DNA of 64,000 nucleotides, taken from positions 186,001 through 250,000 of the forward strand of contig JBKAHA010000007.1 in the NCBI GenBank assembly GCA_046290675.1, given 5' to 3'. Positions 1-8,727 of this stretch are shown here, piece after piece. The stretch is from Aureliella sp046290675. Its GTDB lineage: Bacteria; Planctomycetota; Planctomycetia; Pirellulales; Pirellulaceae. The position numbers were made by a program, and so were the translations under genes. A model generated the notes under the pieces. It saw nothing but the letters and a program-made list of their open reading frames with translations, did no database searches and was not told the origin of the DNA. Position 1 is the stretch's first letter; every line of letters begins with the position of its first letter.

Positions 1-2
1 CG

Positions 3-1739
3 CCGGTCGATCGTACGGTCAGCGGAGTCATCGAGGATTACTCACGCCGACTCAGACGCGAGCTGGCAGGTAAAGACCTACGTAATCTTGAGGCCTGCGT
101 TGAACTTGGGCGTTCGCCGCTGGTCGATGCCCTCATCGTTGCGGACGACCAAGGTCAGCTTCGTTTTCCAAGTTTGTCGAATGCTTCAACAGATCGACAA
201 ACTCTCGTGGATGAGGGGCAGCAGGTACTGAGGGAAATCTTCGTTCGATTCCCAAACCCAAAACGTTCCGCTGGTTCGCTGCAAGATTCCGCAATGAGCC
301 AAAACGCAAATGAAAACTTGCTCGGACTCAAATCCCAGGTGACGAGTCCGAGTCAGTCGCGTCGAGTGGATCCGACACCTAGATCAAACGTCTACTATGA
401 ATCGCTGCCCGCTCAATCAACCGAAGAGGCTGAACTCGATCGGAATGTCGAGGGGCAGACGGAGGCGCAGGAACAAGCACGGGCGGCAGTAAAACGAGAC
501 TTCGGCTGGGTAACTTGGTATCACCGCCGAGGCATGGTGCTCGGGTATTGGTGGAATCAACGCGACCAACGTCGCGCGATGGTTGCCTTGCCGCGAGCGC
601 GTTGGATGGCGGACATCGTTGCTGCTTTACCCGATTCGGCCCAATATCTGAAGAAAGCAGCTGACGGTTCCGCATCCGTCGAGGAAGCGGCCGTATCTGG
701 GCAATTGGCGGGGGATATTCTTTCCGACTGTATCTGGCAGCTCGTCGACGTCGAGGGCAAGGCAATCTACCAATGGGGAAATGCGGAAACGGATCTGTTT
801 GATCGGATCCAGTCTGGAGAACCGAATGCAGAATTGGCCGTGAGTCCACCATTGGAAGGCTGGCGTCTGCGTGCTTTTGCAAGTGAATCGGCTTACGCAC
901 GGCTGGCAGGCGATGACCTCGAATTTCCGATCTGGCTAGCCGTAGCCGGGATAACGCTTTCGATGCTGGTTGGCGGTCTGGTTGTTTCTTTCAACTTGAA
1001 TCGGCAGTTTAGGCTTGCCGAAAGTCGCGTTTCGTTTGTGAACCAAGTGTCGCACGAGCTACGTACACCTCTGACCAACATCCGGATGTACGCAGACCTG
1101 TTGGCGCGCGAAATTGAGGCAGACTGTCCCGCTGAGCGTGACGAGGCGCATCGTGGGGACGGCGATTTAGGGGCGCAGCGCCGCAAGATCGAGATCATTC
1201 AGGCAGAAAGCGATCGGCTAAGTCGGTTGATCGGGAATGTGTTGCAATTTGCTCGAATCGGACGAAGCAAGGCCGAGTCCAATCATGTCGTTCAGAGTTT
1301 GGATGCGATGGTGGAGGAGGTGGTCGCTACTTTCGCGCCGCGTTTCGAAGAAGCCGACTTTCGAATTGTGCTTGATCTTCGAACGCCAAATCCCAGGCGA
1401 ATGGACACTGACGCAGTGGAACAGATTTTGGTCAATCTAATCGGCAATGCAGAAAAGTATGCCATGGATGGCAAGCAGTTAAGTATCTCTACACGCGGTG
1501 ATGAGCAGAATGTGCTAATTGATGTTGTGGATAACGGGCCCGGGATTCCTAGGCGGCTTGCCAAAAAAGTGTTCTTGCCTTTTGAACGTGGGAGCAACCG
1601 AATCGACGCTCCGGCAGGCACTGGAATCGGGTTGTCGATTGTCAAGGACTTGGCAGTTCGACACGGAGGCGACTGCGAGCTATTACCTGCTACTCAGGGC
1701 GCCGCATTCCGCTGCCGATTAGTCGCACCGTTGGAATAG
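3..1739 (+). CDS. Sensor histidine kinase, 5' end outside the window
   Basis: This is a membrane sensor kinase that would autophosphorylate on histidine and pass the phosphate to the regulator encoded 98 bp downstream. The frame is open from base 3 with no stop, so the N-terminus lies before the window; the TTG at 174 is not a convincing start. In the visible 578 residues I see a periplasmic or sensory part, a transmembrane segment near 308-330 (FPIWLAVAGITLSMLVGG), the H-box HELRTPL near 350, the N-box NLIGNAEKYA near 478, the G1 box DNGPGIP near 510 and G2 GTGIGLS near 539. All catalytic motifs are intact. The signal sensed is unknown. Kinase identity is certain; the full length is not visible. 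Confidence 0.93.
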   Translation, partial: PVDRTVSGVIEDYSRRLRRELAGKDLRNLEACVELGRSPLVDALIVADDQGQLRFPSLSNASTDRQTLVDEGQQVLREIFVRFPNPKRSAGSLQDSAMSQNANENLLGLKSQVTSPSQSRRVDPTPRSNVYYESLPAQSTEEAELDRNVEGQTEAQEQARAAVKRDFGWVTWYHRRGMVLGYWWNQRDQRRAMVALPRARWMADIVAALPDSAQYLKKAADGSASVEEAAVSGQLAGDILSDCIWQLVDVEGKAIYQWGNAETDLFDRIQSGEPNAELAVSPPLEGWRLRAFASESAYARLAGDDLEFPIWLAVAGITLSMLVGGLVVSFNLNRQFRLAESRVSFVNQVSHELRTPLTNIRMYADLLAREIEADCPAERDEAHRGDGDLGAQRRKIEIIQAESDRLSRLIGNVLQFARIGRSKAESNHVVQSLDAMVEEVVATFAPRFEEADFRIVLDLRTPNPRRMDTDAVEQILVNLIGNAEKYAMDGKQLSISTRGDEQNVLIDVVDNGPGIPRRLAKKVFLPFERGSNRIDAPAGTGIGLSIVKDLAVRHGGDCELLPATQGAAFRCRLVAPLE

Positions 1740-1837
1740 TTCTCTGCTCGATTGATGCAAGTGGCGGAGATGAGGTTTTCAGGTCGGCGGGCTGCTCAAG
1801 CGATAAGCACCGAATTGCAGAAAGAAAGAACTCCCCT

Positions 1838-2554
1838 ATGCAAATGAAGGTTTTGGTTGCCGAGGATGATGCGGTGACGCGCGAAGGATTGATCGAAGTG
1901 CTTCAGAGCGAAGGAGTCGATACGGTTGCCGCCGCGGACGGTATGCAGGCTTGGGAGCTGTTTCAACGCGAACGACCGGATTTCGTCTGTATGGATGTGA
2001 TGATGCCTGGTCGGAGCGGTTTTGAAGTCTGCCGGAAAATTCGGCATGAGGATTCGAATGTTCCGATCGTGTTCATCACGGCCAAAGGTGAAGAAGTCGA
2101 CAAAGTTGTCGGACTAGAAATTGGAGCTGATGACTATATCGTCAAGCCATTTGGCGTAAAGGAAGTCATTGCTCGCATTCGCGCGGTAGCGCGACGTTGC
2201 CTCAGAGATTACGAGTCGCAGGCAAGCGACGGGATCCCCAGCCTGCCTTTCGAGATGAGGGGCCTGACCGTCTTTCCTAAAGAGCTACGCTGCAAAAGAG
2301 GCAGCGTTGTCATCGATCTCAGCCTTCGTGAAGTCAAGATTCTCTCGTTGTTATACCGCAATGCAGGCAATGTGGTGGACCGTAATGAACTGATGACATT
2401 TGCATGGCAGCAAAACTATTTTCCAAGTAGCCGAACTCTGGATCAGCATATCTCTCAGCTCCGAAAACGCGTTGAAGAGGATCCCAAAAAGCCCAAGATT
2501 ATCCAGACCGTTCACGGCGTTGGGTATCGCTTCGAGGTGTGCGCTGAGTCGTAG
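1838..2554 (+). CDS. OmpR/PhoB-type response regulator
   Basis: A DNA-binding response regulator of 238 residues, the likely partner of the kinase just upstream. The receiver domain (about 1-120) has the acidic pair D10/D11, phosphoacceptor D53 in the sequence CMDVMMPG, T81 and K103 in YIVKPFG. The C-terminal winged-helix domain (about 140-236) has the usual RNELM and RTLDQHISQLRKRVE segments and ends in HGVGYRFE, as in the PhoB/OmpR family. Two in-frame ATGs lie six bases apart (1838 and 1844); neither has a strong ribosome-binding site, so the exact start is open. The target genes are not deducible from the window. Confidence 0.93.
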   Translation: MQMKVLVAEDDAVTREGLIEVLQSEGVDTVAAADGMQAWELFQRERPDFVCMDVMMPGRSGFEVCRKIRHEDSNVPIVFITAKGEEVDKVVGLEIGADDYIVKPFGVKEVIARIRAVARRCLRDYESQASDGIPSLPFEMRGLTVFPKELRCKRGSVVIDLSLREVKILSLLYRNAGNVVDRNELMTFAWQQNYFPSSRTLDQHISQLRKRVEEDPKKPKIIQTVHGVGYRFEVCAES

Positions 2555-2658
2555 AGTCAATCGGCCTGCATTGCGTAAACGCAAATCGCCCTGTCGTAAG
2601 AATACTCCATCGCTAAACGCTCTTTCTCTGGCTTGAGTCTGTCGCGGCATCCTCACGG

Positions 2659-3012
2659 TCAAAGCAGGTTAATCTGCTCCACTGCTGGCGAGGTAACTTG
2701 AGCAGGCGCGGTCAAACCTACATACAAATGGCAATGCTTGCAGAGTGTGGCTTCTGCAGACAGCGGCTTGCGGCATCTGGGGCAGCAGCGTTTGGCAGAT
2801 TCTGTGGCAACGCCTTTGCTTGGCGCCAAATCTGCATCACCTAGGACACGCATGACCCCGGACTCAGTGATGGATCGGGGCCGTTTTTGGTCCGCGGGAG
2901 GAGACGGGACCTGAATTGGAACGCGACATCGTGGGCAATTGCCTTGCTGCCCCGCGTGTTTTTCATCCGCGCGAATTCGATGACCATTTTCGCAATTGAA
3001 GTGGATTGTCAT
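2659..3012 (-). CDS. Small double zinc-ribbon protein
   Basis: A 117-residue protein of unknown function with two treble-cysteine modules. The first is FNCENGH followed by CPRC near residues 7-30, the N-terminal 'GH-x-RxRA..CPRC' arrangement common in planctomycete proteins. The second is CPRC plus CKHC near 77-94. Both look like structural zinc ribbons. There is no catalytic domain, signal peptide or membrane segment. A GGAG ribosome-binding site eight bases before the ATG at 3012 supports the start. It is convergent with the response regulator and divergent from the VWA lipoprotein. It may be a nucleic-acid or protein adaptor, but that is a guess. Confidence 0.7.
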   Translation of the reverse strand: MTIHFNCENGHRIRADEKHAGQQGNCPRCRVPIQVPSPPADQKRPRSITESGVMRVLGDADLAPSKGVATESAKRCCPRCRKPLSAEATLCKHCHLYVGLTAPAQVTSPAVEQINLL

Positions 3013-3370
3013 CGTTGATTCTCCGACCGGGGTGGGGATGTGGGCTTCAGAAGCCGGGGTGGGAAGATCCGTCAGGAATCACGACGGCTCTGGAACTAAA
3101 CACCATGGAAGCGGGTGAGTTCCGTGTGAATTCCTCGATGTCTCGTATTTGTTGCTGGTGACGAGGGAGTGGGGGGAGAACTCGATCAGAAGAATTTCGC
3201 GCTTCATCGGGAATACGAGTGAGCGATGTTGCGTCTACTCTGGCAATAGGCGGCGAAGTCGTTTGAAGATGGCCGTGCAATCAAGATGCGTTGCACTAAG
3301 CCGACTGACCAGACGCTTTGGCGGGCACGTCGGGTTTGCTGGCATGGCTAGAGAGAAGAATGGAACCAAA

Positions 3371-4963
3371 ATGATGCGTCATAAGCAACCAACGCAATTG
3401 GCGGCGACGTTGTGCTTTGGGGTTTTCGGGCTCGTCTTGGTTGGCTGCGGTAGGCAGGTCGCTTCTGATGCCAATATGCGTGCTAACGCATTGGCAACGG
3501 ATGGAGCGCCATTGGGCATGCGGCAGAACGGTATCGAAACTGGGGTCGCGTTGAACACTGAGGCCTACGATTCCGTCAAAGAGAATCCGTTTCACAGTGC
3601 GTTAGAGCAACCGCAGTCGACATTTTCAGTTGACGTCGATACGGCTTCTTACGCCAACGTGCGTAGGCTGCTGACGGATGGGCAGCGGCCGCCTGCGGGA
3701 GCCGTCCGGATTGAGGAATTGATCAACTATTTCGATTACGAGTATCCCCAACCAAATGGACCTCATCCGTTTTCCGTCACAACCGAACTGGCAACTTGCC
3801 CATGGCAGCCAAAACACCAATTGCTGCGTGTGGGCTTGCAGGGGCAAGCAGTGGACTTTACCAACAGGGCGCCCTGCAATCTTGTTTTTCTGCTGGATGT
3901 TTCGGGATCCATGCATTCCGCCAGGAAACTGCCGCTGGTCCAATCAGCAATGAAGATGTTGACTGAGGAGCTGCGTCCTAACGACCGGATTGCAATAGCC
4001 GTTTATGCGGGCGCATCCGGCTTGGTCCTGCCTTCAACACCGGTGAGCCGTTCGGCTGAAATTCTGCAAGCGATCGACCAGTTGCAAGCCGGCGGTGCGA
4101 CCAACGGTGCTGCGGGTATCCAGTTGGCTTATCAAACGGCAGAAGAGAATTTCGTTTCCGAGGGGATCAATCGAGTCATCTTGTGCACCGATGGTGATTT
4201 TAATGTTGGGACAACAAGCCAAAGCGAGTTAGTTGATCTGGTTCAACAAAAGGCGAAATCCAATGTCTTCTTAACCGTGCTTGGTTTCGGTAGTGGCAAT
4301 TTGAAGGACTCCACAATGGAGAAGCTAGCCGACAAGGGAAACGGAAACTACGGCTACATCGATAGTATGTTGGAAGCACGCAAGGTACTTGTCGAAGAGA
4401 TTGGTGGCACGCTGATGACCATCGCTAAGGATGTCAAAATTCAACTTGACTTCAATCCAATGCACGTCCAAGCATATCGGTTAATCGGGTATGAGAATCG
4501 GGTGATGGAAAATCAAGACTTTCGTGATGACTCAAAGGACGCGGGGGAAATAGGTGCAGGCCACTCGGTTACTGCACTGTATGAAATCGTACCTGCTGGC
4601 GCCGACGGTGTGGGCGACGGCGAACGGAAGTCCGAGTTTGTCAATAAACAAGTTTCGTCGTCGGCTGATCACGCAACTCAGCTGACGGTGAATGTGCGTT
4701 ACAAACGTCCTGACGAAGAGGCTGTTCAGGAGTTTCAAGTCCGAGTGGCAGGGAGCCGAGATCTACGTGAGCCGTCACTCGATTTTCAATTTGTGTCCGC
4801 TGTAGCTGGCTATGGCATGCTTCTTCGAGGCAGTGAATTTGCGGGGGCGGCTAGCTGGGATTGGGTCATCGAGACGGCGGACGCGAGTCTGGGAAGCGAC
4901 GAACGCGGGGTGCGCGCGGAGTTTCTACGGTTGGCCAAAACGGCGCGCCGTGTTTCGATGTAA
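3371..4963 (+). CDS. VWA-domain lipoprotein (YfbK-like)
   Basis: A lipoprotein with a von Willebrand factor A domain. I chose the ATG at 3371, not the far upstream in-frame start at 3149, because a short basic N-terminus, a hydrophobic stretch and the lipobox LVGC (Cys at residue 26) follow immediately, and AGAGAGAA lies upstream. The order is: lipid anchor, the N-terminal extension FSVDVDTASYANVRR typical of the YfbK family, a VWA domain with the MIDAS motif DVSGSMHS and the conserved TDGDFNVG, then a C-terminal DUF3520-like part ending near residue 530. The family is thought to act in protein-protein contacts at the envelope; its role is not known. No partner genes are adjacent. Confidence 0.88.
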   Translation: MMRHKQPTQLAATLCFGVFGLVLVGCGRQVASDANMRANALATDGAPLGMRQNGIETGVALNTEAYDSVKENPFHSALEQPQSTFSVDVDTASYANVRRLLTDGQRPPAGAVRIEELINYFDYEYPQPNGPHPFSVTTELATCPWQPKHQLLRVGLQGQAVDFTNRAPCNLVFLLDVSGSMHSARKLPLVQSAMKMLTEELRPNDRIAIAVYAGASGLVLPSTPVSRSAEILQAIDQLQAGGATNGAAGIQLAYQTAEENFVSEGINRVILCTDGDFNVGTTSQSELVDLVQQKAKSNVFLTVLGFGSGNLKDSTMEKLADKGNGNYGYIDSMLEARKVLVEEIGGTLMTIAKDVKIQLDFNPMHVQAYRLIGYENRVMENQDFRDDSKDAGEIGAGHSVTALYEIVPAGADGVGDGERKSEFVNKQVSSSADHATQLTVNVRYKRPDEEAVQEFQVRVAGSRDLREPSLDFQFVSAVAGYGMLLRGSEFAGAASWDWVIETADASLGSDERGVRAEFLRLAKTARRVSM

Positions 4964-5462
4964 GTCGTTCCTGTATCTCATTGCCCCCAGCGCCCCTGGG
5001 GATTCTGAATGCTGGCCGAGCGCAATATCTCTCATTTGGCCTCTTGCTCGGCTACAGGCATCAAGATGGCAGGTTCGCCAGGTTGGGTGTTGTGACGGCG
5101 GCTCTGGCTTTGGACGCATCGTCATCAAAGGCGATGGCCAAGTTTGGGGGCTAGTCAGGGCTCTAGTGGCCCGCGAACCCCCTGAACTTCGCGGAGAGTC
5201 TTTTCGTAGTGTGCCAGACGTGGCTGGTCGGGGACTCTTTCGGGTGCGCCGTGTCGCCAGCTGAACTGCGAAAGCTTGAGTGGAAGTTGATTCTCGGGTT
5301 TTTGCCCTCGCTGCCCTATAGCCCATATCGTCGGGGGCTCGGCGGGGCTGTACAGTACCGGCAACGATTTCGGCTTGAGGATCGATGACAGTCATTCCCG
5401 TGGACAGTCGAGTATCCGCCGCGGATGGTGCGGTTTTGAATGCCTCTTCAAGAAAGTGACTC
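4964..5462. other. Intergenic stretch without a recognisable gene
   Basis: About 500 bases between the VWA lipoprotein and the ABC transporter. Short overlapping open frames run on both strands, but none has a ribosome-binding site, a plausible composition or a family match that I recognise. I see no strong hairpin or repeat. Confidence 0.5.
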
Positions 5463-6233
5463 GTGATTCAAACAGACTCGTTATCGAAGAGATTTGTTTG
5501 GTCTGGTAATGAAGTCCAAGCTCTCGATGGGGTTTCGTTTAAGGTCGAAGCCGGAGAAGTCTTCGGTCTACTCGGGCCCAACGGAGCAGGCAAGACAACG
5601 ACGTTGCGTATTGTGATGGGGTTGCTCAAGCCGGACAGTGGGACTGCCGAAGTCGACGGGGTACGCGTTGACACAGAGGTGGCTCAAGTCCGTTCCAAGA
5701 TTGGGATGGTCTCCACCAATGATGGTGTTTACCCCTGGCTCACCGCACGCGAAATGCTCATGTATTTCGCCGATCTCTATGCGGTGCCCTTGGGGGTCGC
5801 GAAAGAGAGACTCGCCAACCTAGTCGATCAACTGGACCTGAAAAGGTTTATCGATCAGCGGTGTTGCACTTTGAGTACCGGACAAAAACAGCGCGTGATT
5901 CTCGCACGTGGCTTGATGCACGATCCTCCCGTCATGTTGTTGGATGAGCCGACGCGCGGGTTGGACGTCGTTGGTAGCCAAACGGTTTTTGACTTTATTT
6001 CGCATTTGAAAGAGCTGGGTAAAGCCGTTCTGTTGTCGACGCATCGCTTGGATGAAGCCGAACGTGTGTGTGGGCGGTTCGGTTTGCTCCATCGTGGACG
6101 TTTAATGTACACAGGGTCTTTGGCCGAAATCCGCGATGCGACACAACAGAAGCATTTGACAGATATGTTCTTGACCATGATGCGTAGCACGGATGCCGCC
6201 GGTGCAAAGGAGCCTGTATGCTCCCAAGCGTAA
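5463..6233 (+). CDS. ABC transporter ATP-binding protein (NatA-like)
   Basis: The nucleotide-binding subunit of an ABC-2 type exporter, 256 residues. Motifs are complete: Walker A GPNGAGKTT at 38-46, signature LSTGQKQR near 138, Walker B VMLLDEP near 157-163, and the H-loop in LSTHRLDEAERV. The order and the short linker resemble NatA, the ATPase of bacterial Na+ exporters, but the substrate cannot be told from this. The start is GTG. The last 16 bases overlap the permease gene, so the two are surely co-transcribed and probably translationally coupled. Confidence 0.92.
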   Translation: MIQTDSLSKRFVWSGNEVQALDGVSFKVEAGEVFGLLGPNGAGKTTTLRIVMGLLKPDSGTAEVDGVRVDTEVAQVRSKIGMVSTNDGVYPWLTAREMLMYFADLYAVPLGVAKERLANLVDQLDLKRFIDQRCCTLSTGQKQRVILARGLMHDPPVMLLDEPTRGLDVVGSQTVFDFISHLKELGKAVLLSTHRLDEAERVCGRFGLLHRGRLMYTGSLAEIRDATQQKHLTDMFLTMMRSTDAAGAKEPVCSQA

Positions 6234-8566
6234 CCCCAGCTCGTTTGATTCGACTGTGCCTAAAAGAACTGCGGGAATCACTTCGGGATCGGCGCACGAT
6301 AGTGACGCTCATCTTGATGCCCTTGCTCGTGTATCCACTGTTGAGCCTTGTGCTCAATCGAGTGCTGCTGAATAACGTGACGACGAAGGCAGAGAGCATC
6401 GTCACGATAGGAGTTTCCAGCGAACTCAAAGGCTCGCAGCTCCCCGTTTTGTTGCGAATCGGATTTGCCTTGGTTCAGGATCGAGAAGCTTCACCGACTT
6501 ACTTGGAACGCGAAGTCGAGGATGGGAAGGTTCGAACTCCCGACCAAACAATTCCCCTTCCCCGTCCTTCACTGTTGCCACTTCGAGATGACGGGCGCAG
6601 CGCGCTTCGAGACGGATCTGCGGATATTGTTATTGTGCAACGGGCGGAAGAGCCCGTTTCGTCAATGAGCCAAAGGAATGCTGACCGACGTCGGCAGATA
6701 CAGGAAGCTGGCGTTCAATCATTGGCTCGATTCGGTTCCATTCCGGGCATGGAGGAGTTGGAAATTGATCCCGCCGGGATGCAGGAATTAATCGGGCACT
6801 TGGATATTCGTTTTCGAAAAGGGGACGGCGCTAGCGAACGTGCACTCCAAGTAGTTGAACGGATCCTGGCTGCGGTTAATAACGAAGTTTCACGGGAAGT
6901 TATCGGAAACTCGTTCGAGGCGCCTTATCGCGTTTATGCGACGCCGGTGGTGATGAAGAGCAACTATGCCGATCTCTTGGCAACTATGGTTCCGTTAGTC
7001 TTGGTGCTCATGACGATGGCAGGTGCCGTCTACCCAGCGATCGATCTGACTGCGGGTGAACGCGAGCGGGGAACGATGGAGGCGCTGATTGTGTCGCCGA
7101 CGCCCAGCTACGCACTGCTACTGGCCAAGTACTCCGCGGTCGTGACCGTGGCGTTGTTAACCGCACTTGCGAATCTCGCCGCAATGACCATTACCCTTTG
7201 GGTCAGCGGTATCGGAAAGCTGATTTTTGGTGATGGTATTTTATCGACTGGCGTTATCGGGACGGTGCTAATCTTGCTCGTTCTCTTCACGATGTTTTTT
7301 GCCGCGTTGTTGCTGGCCGTAACGAGCTTTGCCAAGAGCTTCAAGGAGGCGCAGGCTTACTTGATCCCGCTGATGTTGCTCGCGCTCACACCTGGTGTGA
7401 TGAGTCTTTTGCCGGGTATCAAGTTTACGAATTTGCTGGCGACTGTACCGCTGGTCAACATCGTTTTGTTGGCCCGTGAAGTCTTGATCGGTGGCGCCGA
7501 ATTGAACACCGCCTTGGTCGCTGTTTTCTGCAACTGCATCTACGCCTTGGCAGCGCTCTCGGTAGCTAGCCGATTGTTTGGCTCAGATGCCTCAATGCAC
7601 GGGAGCCAAGGCAGTTGGAAAGATCTCTTCAGCACTCCCAAAGAAGCGAGGAGATTTCCAGCGATCGATCAGATGGCACTGACGATGGCGATCATGTTTC
7701 CGATGTATTTCGTTCTTTCCAGCGCCCTGCCCTCCTTGAGCACTAGCTTGGATGCGAGATTGTGGATTTCAGCCTTGGTTTCGTTCTTACTGATTCTAGG
7801 GCTCCCCTTGTGTGTATGTCTTCTTAGACGCATCCAAATCGTCCCGACATTCAGACTGACCTTGGCTATCAATGGTCGATGGTGGATCGTGTTTCCAGCC
7901 ATGCTACTTGTGGCCTCGACCGCTTGGATGGTCGCCCATGAGATCTTCATTGGGGCAAATGCAATTGGGATTGGTTCCATTGGCGAACAGCAATTCGATG
8001 AAGTCGCTGCCTTTCGCAAAGAGATGCAGAAACTTCCTCTTGCACTGGTCCTATTCGCGTTTGCGTTCACTCCAGCGGTCTGCGAGGAACTTCTCTTCAG
8101 AGGGTTCGTGCTAAATGCCCTGCACCGGTATTCAACGTGGTGGGCAATCGCGGTTTCGTCGATCATGTTTGGACTGATGCACGTGCTGACAAGTAACGTG
8201 CTGGCGGTCGAGCGTTTTTTCCCCACGGCGTTTATGGGCGTGCTACTTGGTTTCATTGCGATTCGCACGGGGTCGATCCTCCCCGGGATGGTGCTGCATT
8301 TTCTCCATAATGCTTTGCTTCTTTGTATGAGCCACTTTTCCGATCAGCTCAAGCGGATGCAGATACTAGTGGAAGACGAAACACACCTCCCAGTGGAGTG
8401 GCTTGTAGTGGGTGGAATTGCATTGGTCGTGGCCTTGGGAACCGTCTTCCTGGTCACCAAGAGTTCGGTGGCTGACGATGAGGGCGACAGAACTGAAAAC
8501 GCGACAGCAAGCTTGACGGATGATGGCATTGCCGCTGCACCGGACGAAGTCTCGACCGTCGGCTAG
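6218..8566 (+). CDS. ABC-2 permease fused to a CPBP intramembrane protease
   Basis: A 782-residue membrane protein that joins two families. Residues about 1-470 are an ABC-2 permease of NatB type: an N-terminal transmembrane helix, a large extracytoplasmic loop, then five or six helices including the conserved AGERERGTMEALIVSPTP segment. Residues about 490-750 form a CPBP (CAAX protease / bacteriocin-processing) domain with the diagnostic glutamate motif EELLFRGF near 622, a conserved His in FGLMHVL near 651 and HFLHN near 693. With the upstream ATPase it forms a complete exporter with a built-in protease-like module. Such fusions are known in planctomycetes; whether the CPBP part is proteolytic here is untested. 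Confidence 0.9.
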   Translation: MLPSVTPARLIRLCLKELRESLRDRRTIVTLILMPLLVYPLLSLVLNRVLLNNVTTKAESIVTIGVSSELKGSQLPVLLRIGFALVQDREASPTYLEREVEDGKVRTPDQTIPLPRPSLLPLRDDGRSALRDGSADIVIVQRAEEPVSSMSQRNADRRRQIQEAGVQSLARFGSIPGMEELEIDPAGMQELIGHLDIRFRKGDGASERALQVVERILAAVNNEVSREVIGNSFEAPYRVYATPVVMKSNYADLLATMVPLVLVLMTMAGAVYPAIDLTAGERERGTMEALIVSPTPSYALLLAKYSAVVTVALLTALANLAAMTITLWVSGIGKLIFGDGILSTGVIGTVLILLVLFTMFFAALLLAVTSFAKSFKEAQAYLIPLMLLALTPGVMSLLPGIKFTNLLATVPLVNIVLLAREVLIGGAELNTALVAVFCNCIYALAALSVASRLFGSDASMHGSQGSWKDLFSTPKEARRFPAIDQMALTMAIMFPMYFVLSSALPSLSTSLDARLWISALVSFLLILGLPLCVCLLRRIQIVPTFRLTLAINGRWWIVFPAMLLVASTAWMVAHEIFIGANAIGIGSIGEQQFDEVAAFRKEMQKLPLALVLFAFAFTPAVCEELLFRGFVLNALHRYSTWWAIAVSSIMFGLMHVLTSNVLAVERFFPTAFMGVLLGFIAIRTGSILPGMVLHFLHNALLLCMSHFSDQLKRMQILVEDETHLPVEWLVVGGIALVVALGTVFLVTKSSVADDEGDRTENATASLTDDGIAAAPDEVSTVG

Positions 8567-8727
8567 TCGGGTATCAGATCCCGGACGCCAAGATTCGCGA
8601 TGCGTTACTCCCTAGTGACGGCTATAATCAAGGACTAGGGAAACGTGGCTATCCCATTTCGTGTTATGGGACGCGTGGTATCGTTTCATCCGAAATGTCG
8701 GAGTTCCTTTGCGGGCGAGGAGAAACA

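Noticed and set aside
7669..8268. A 199-codon minus-strand frame within the permease-CPBP gene
   Set aside because: It lies wholly opposite a well-supported gene with intact motifs and has no recognisable domain.
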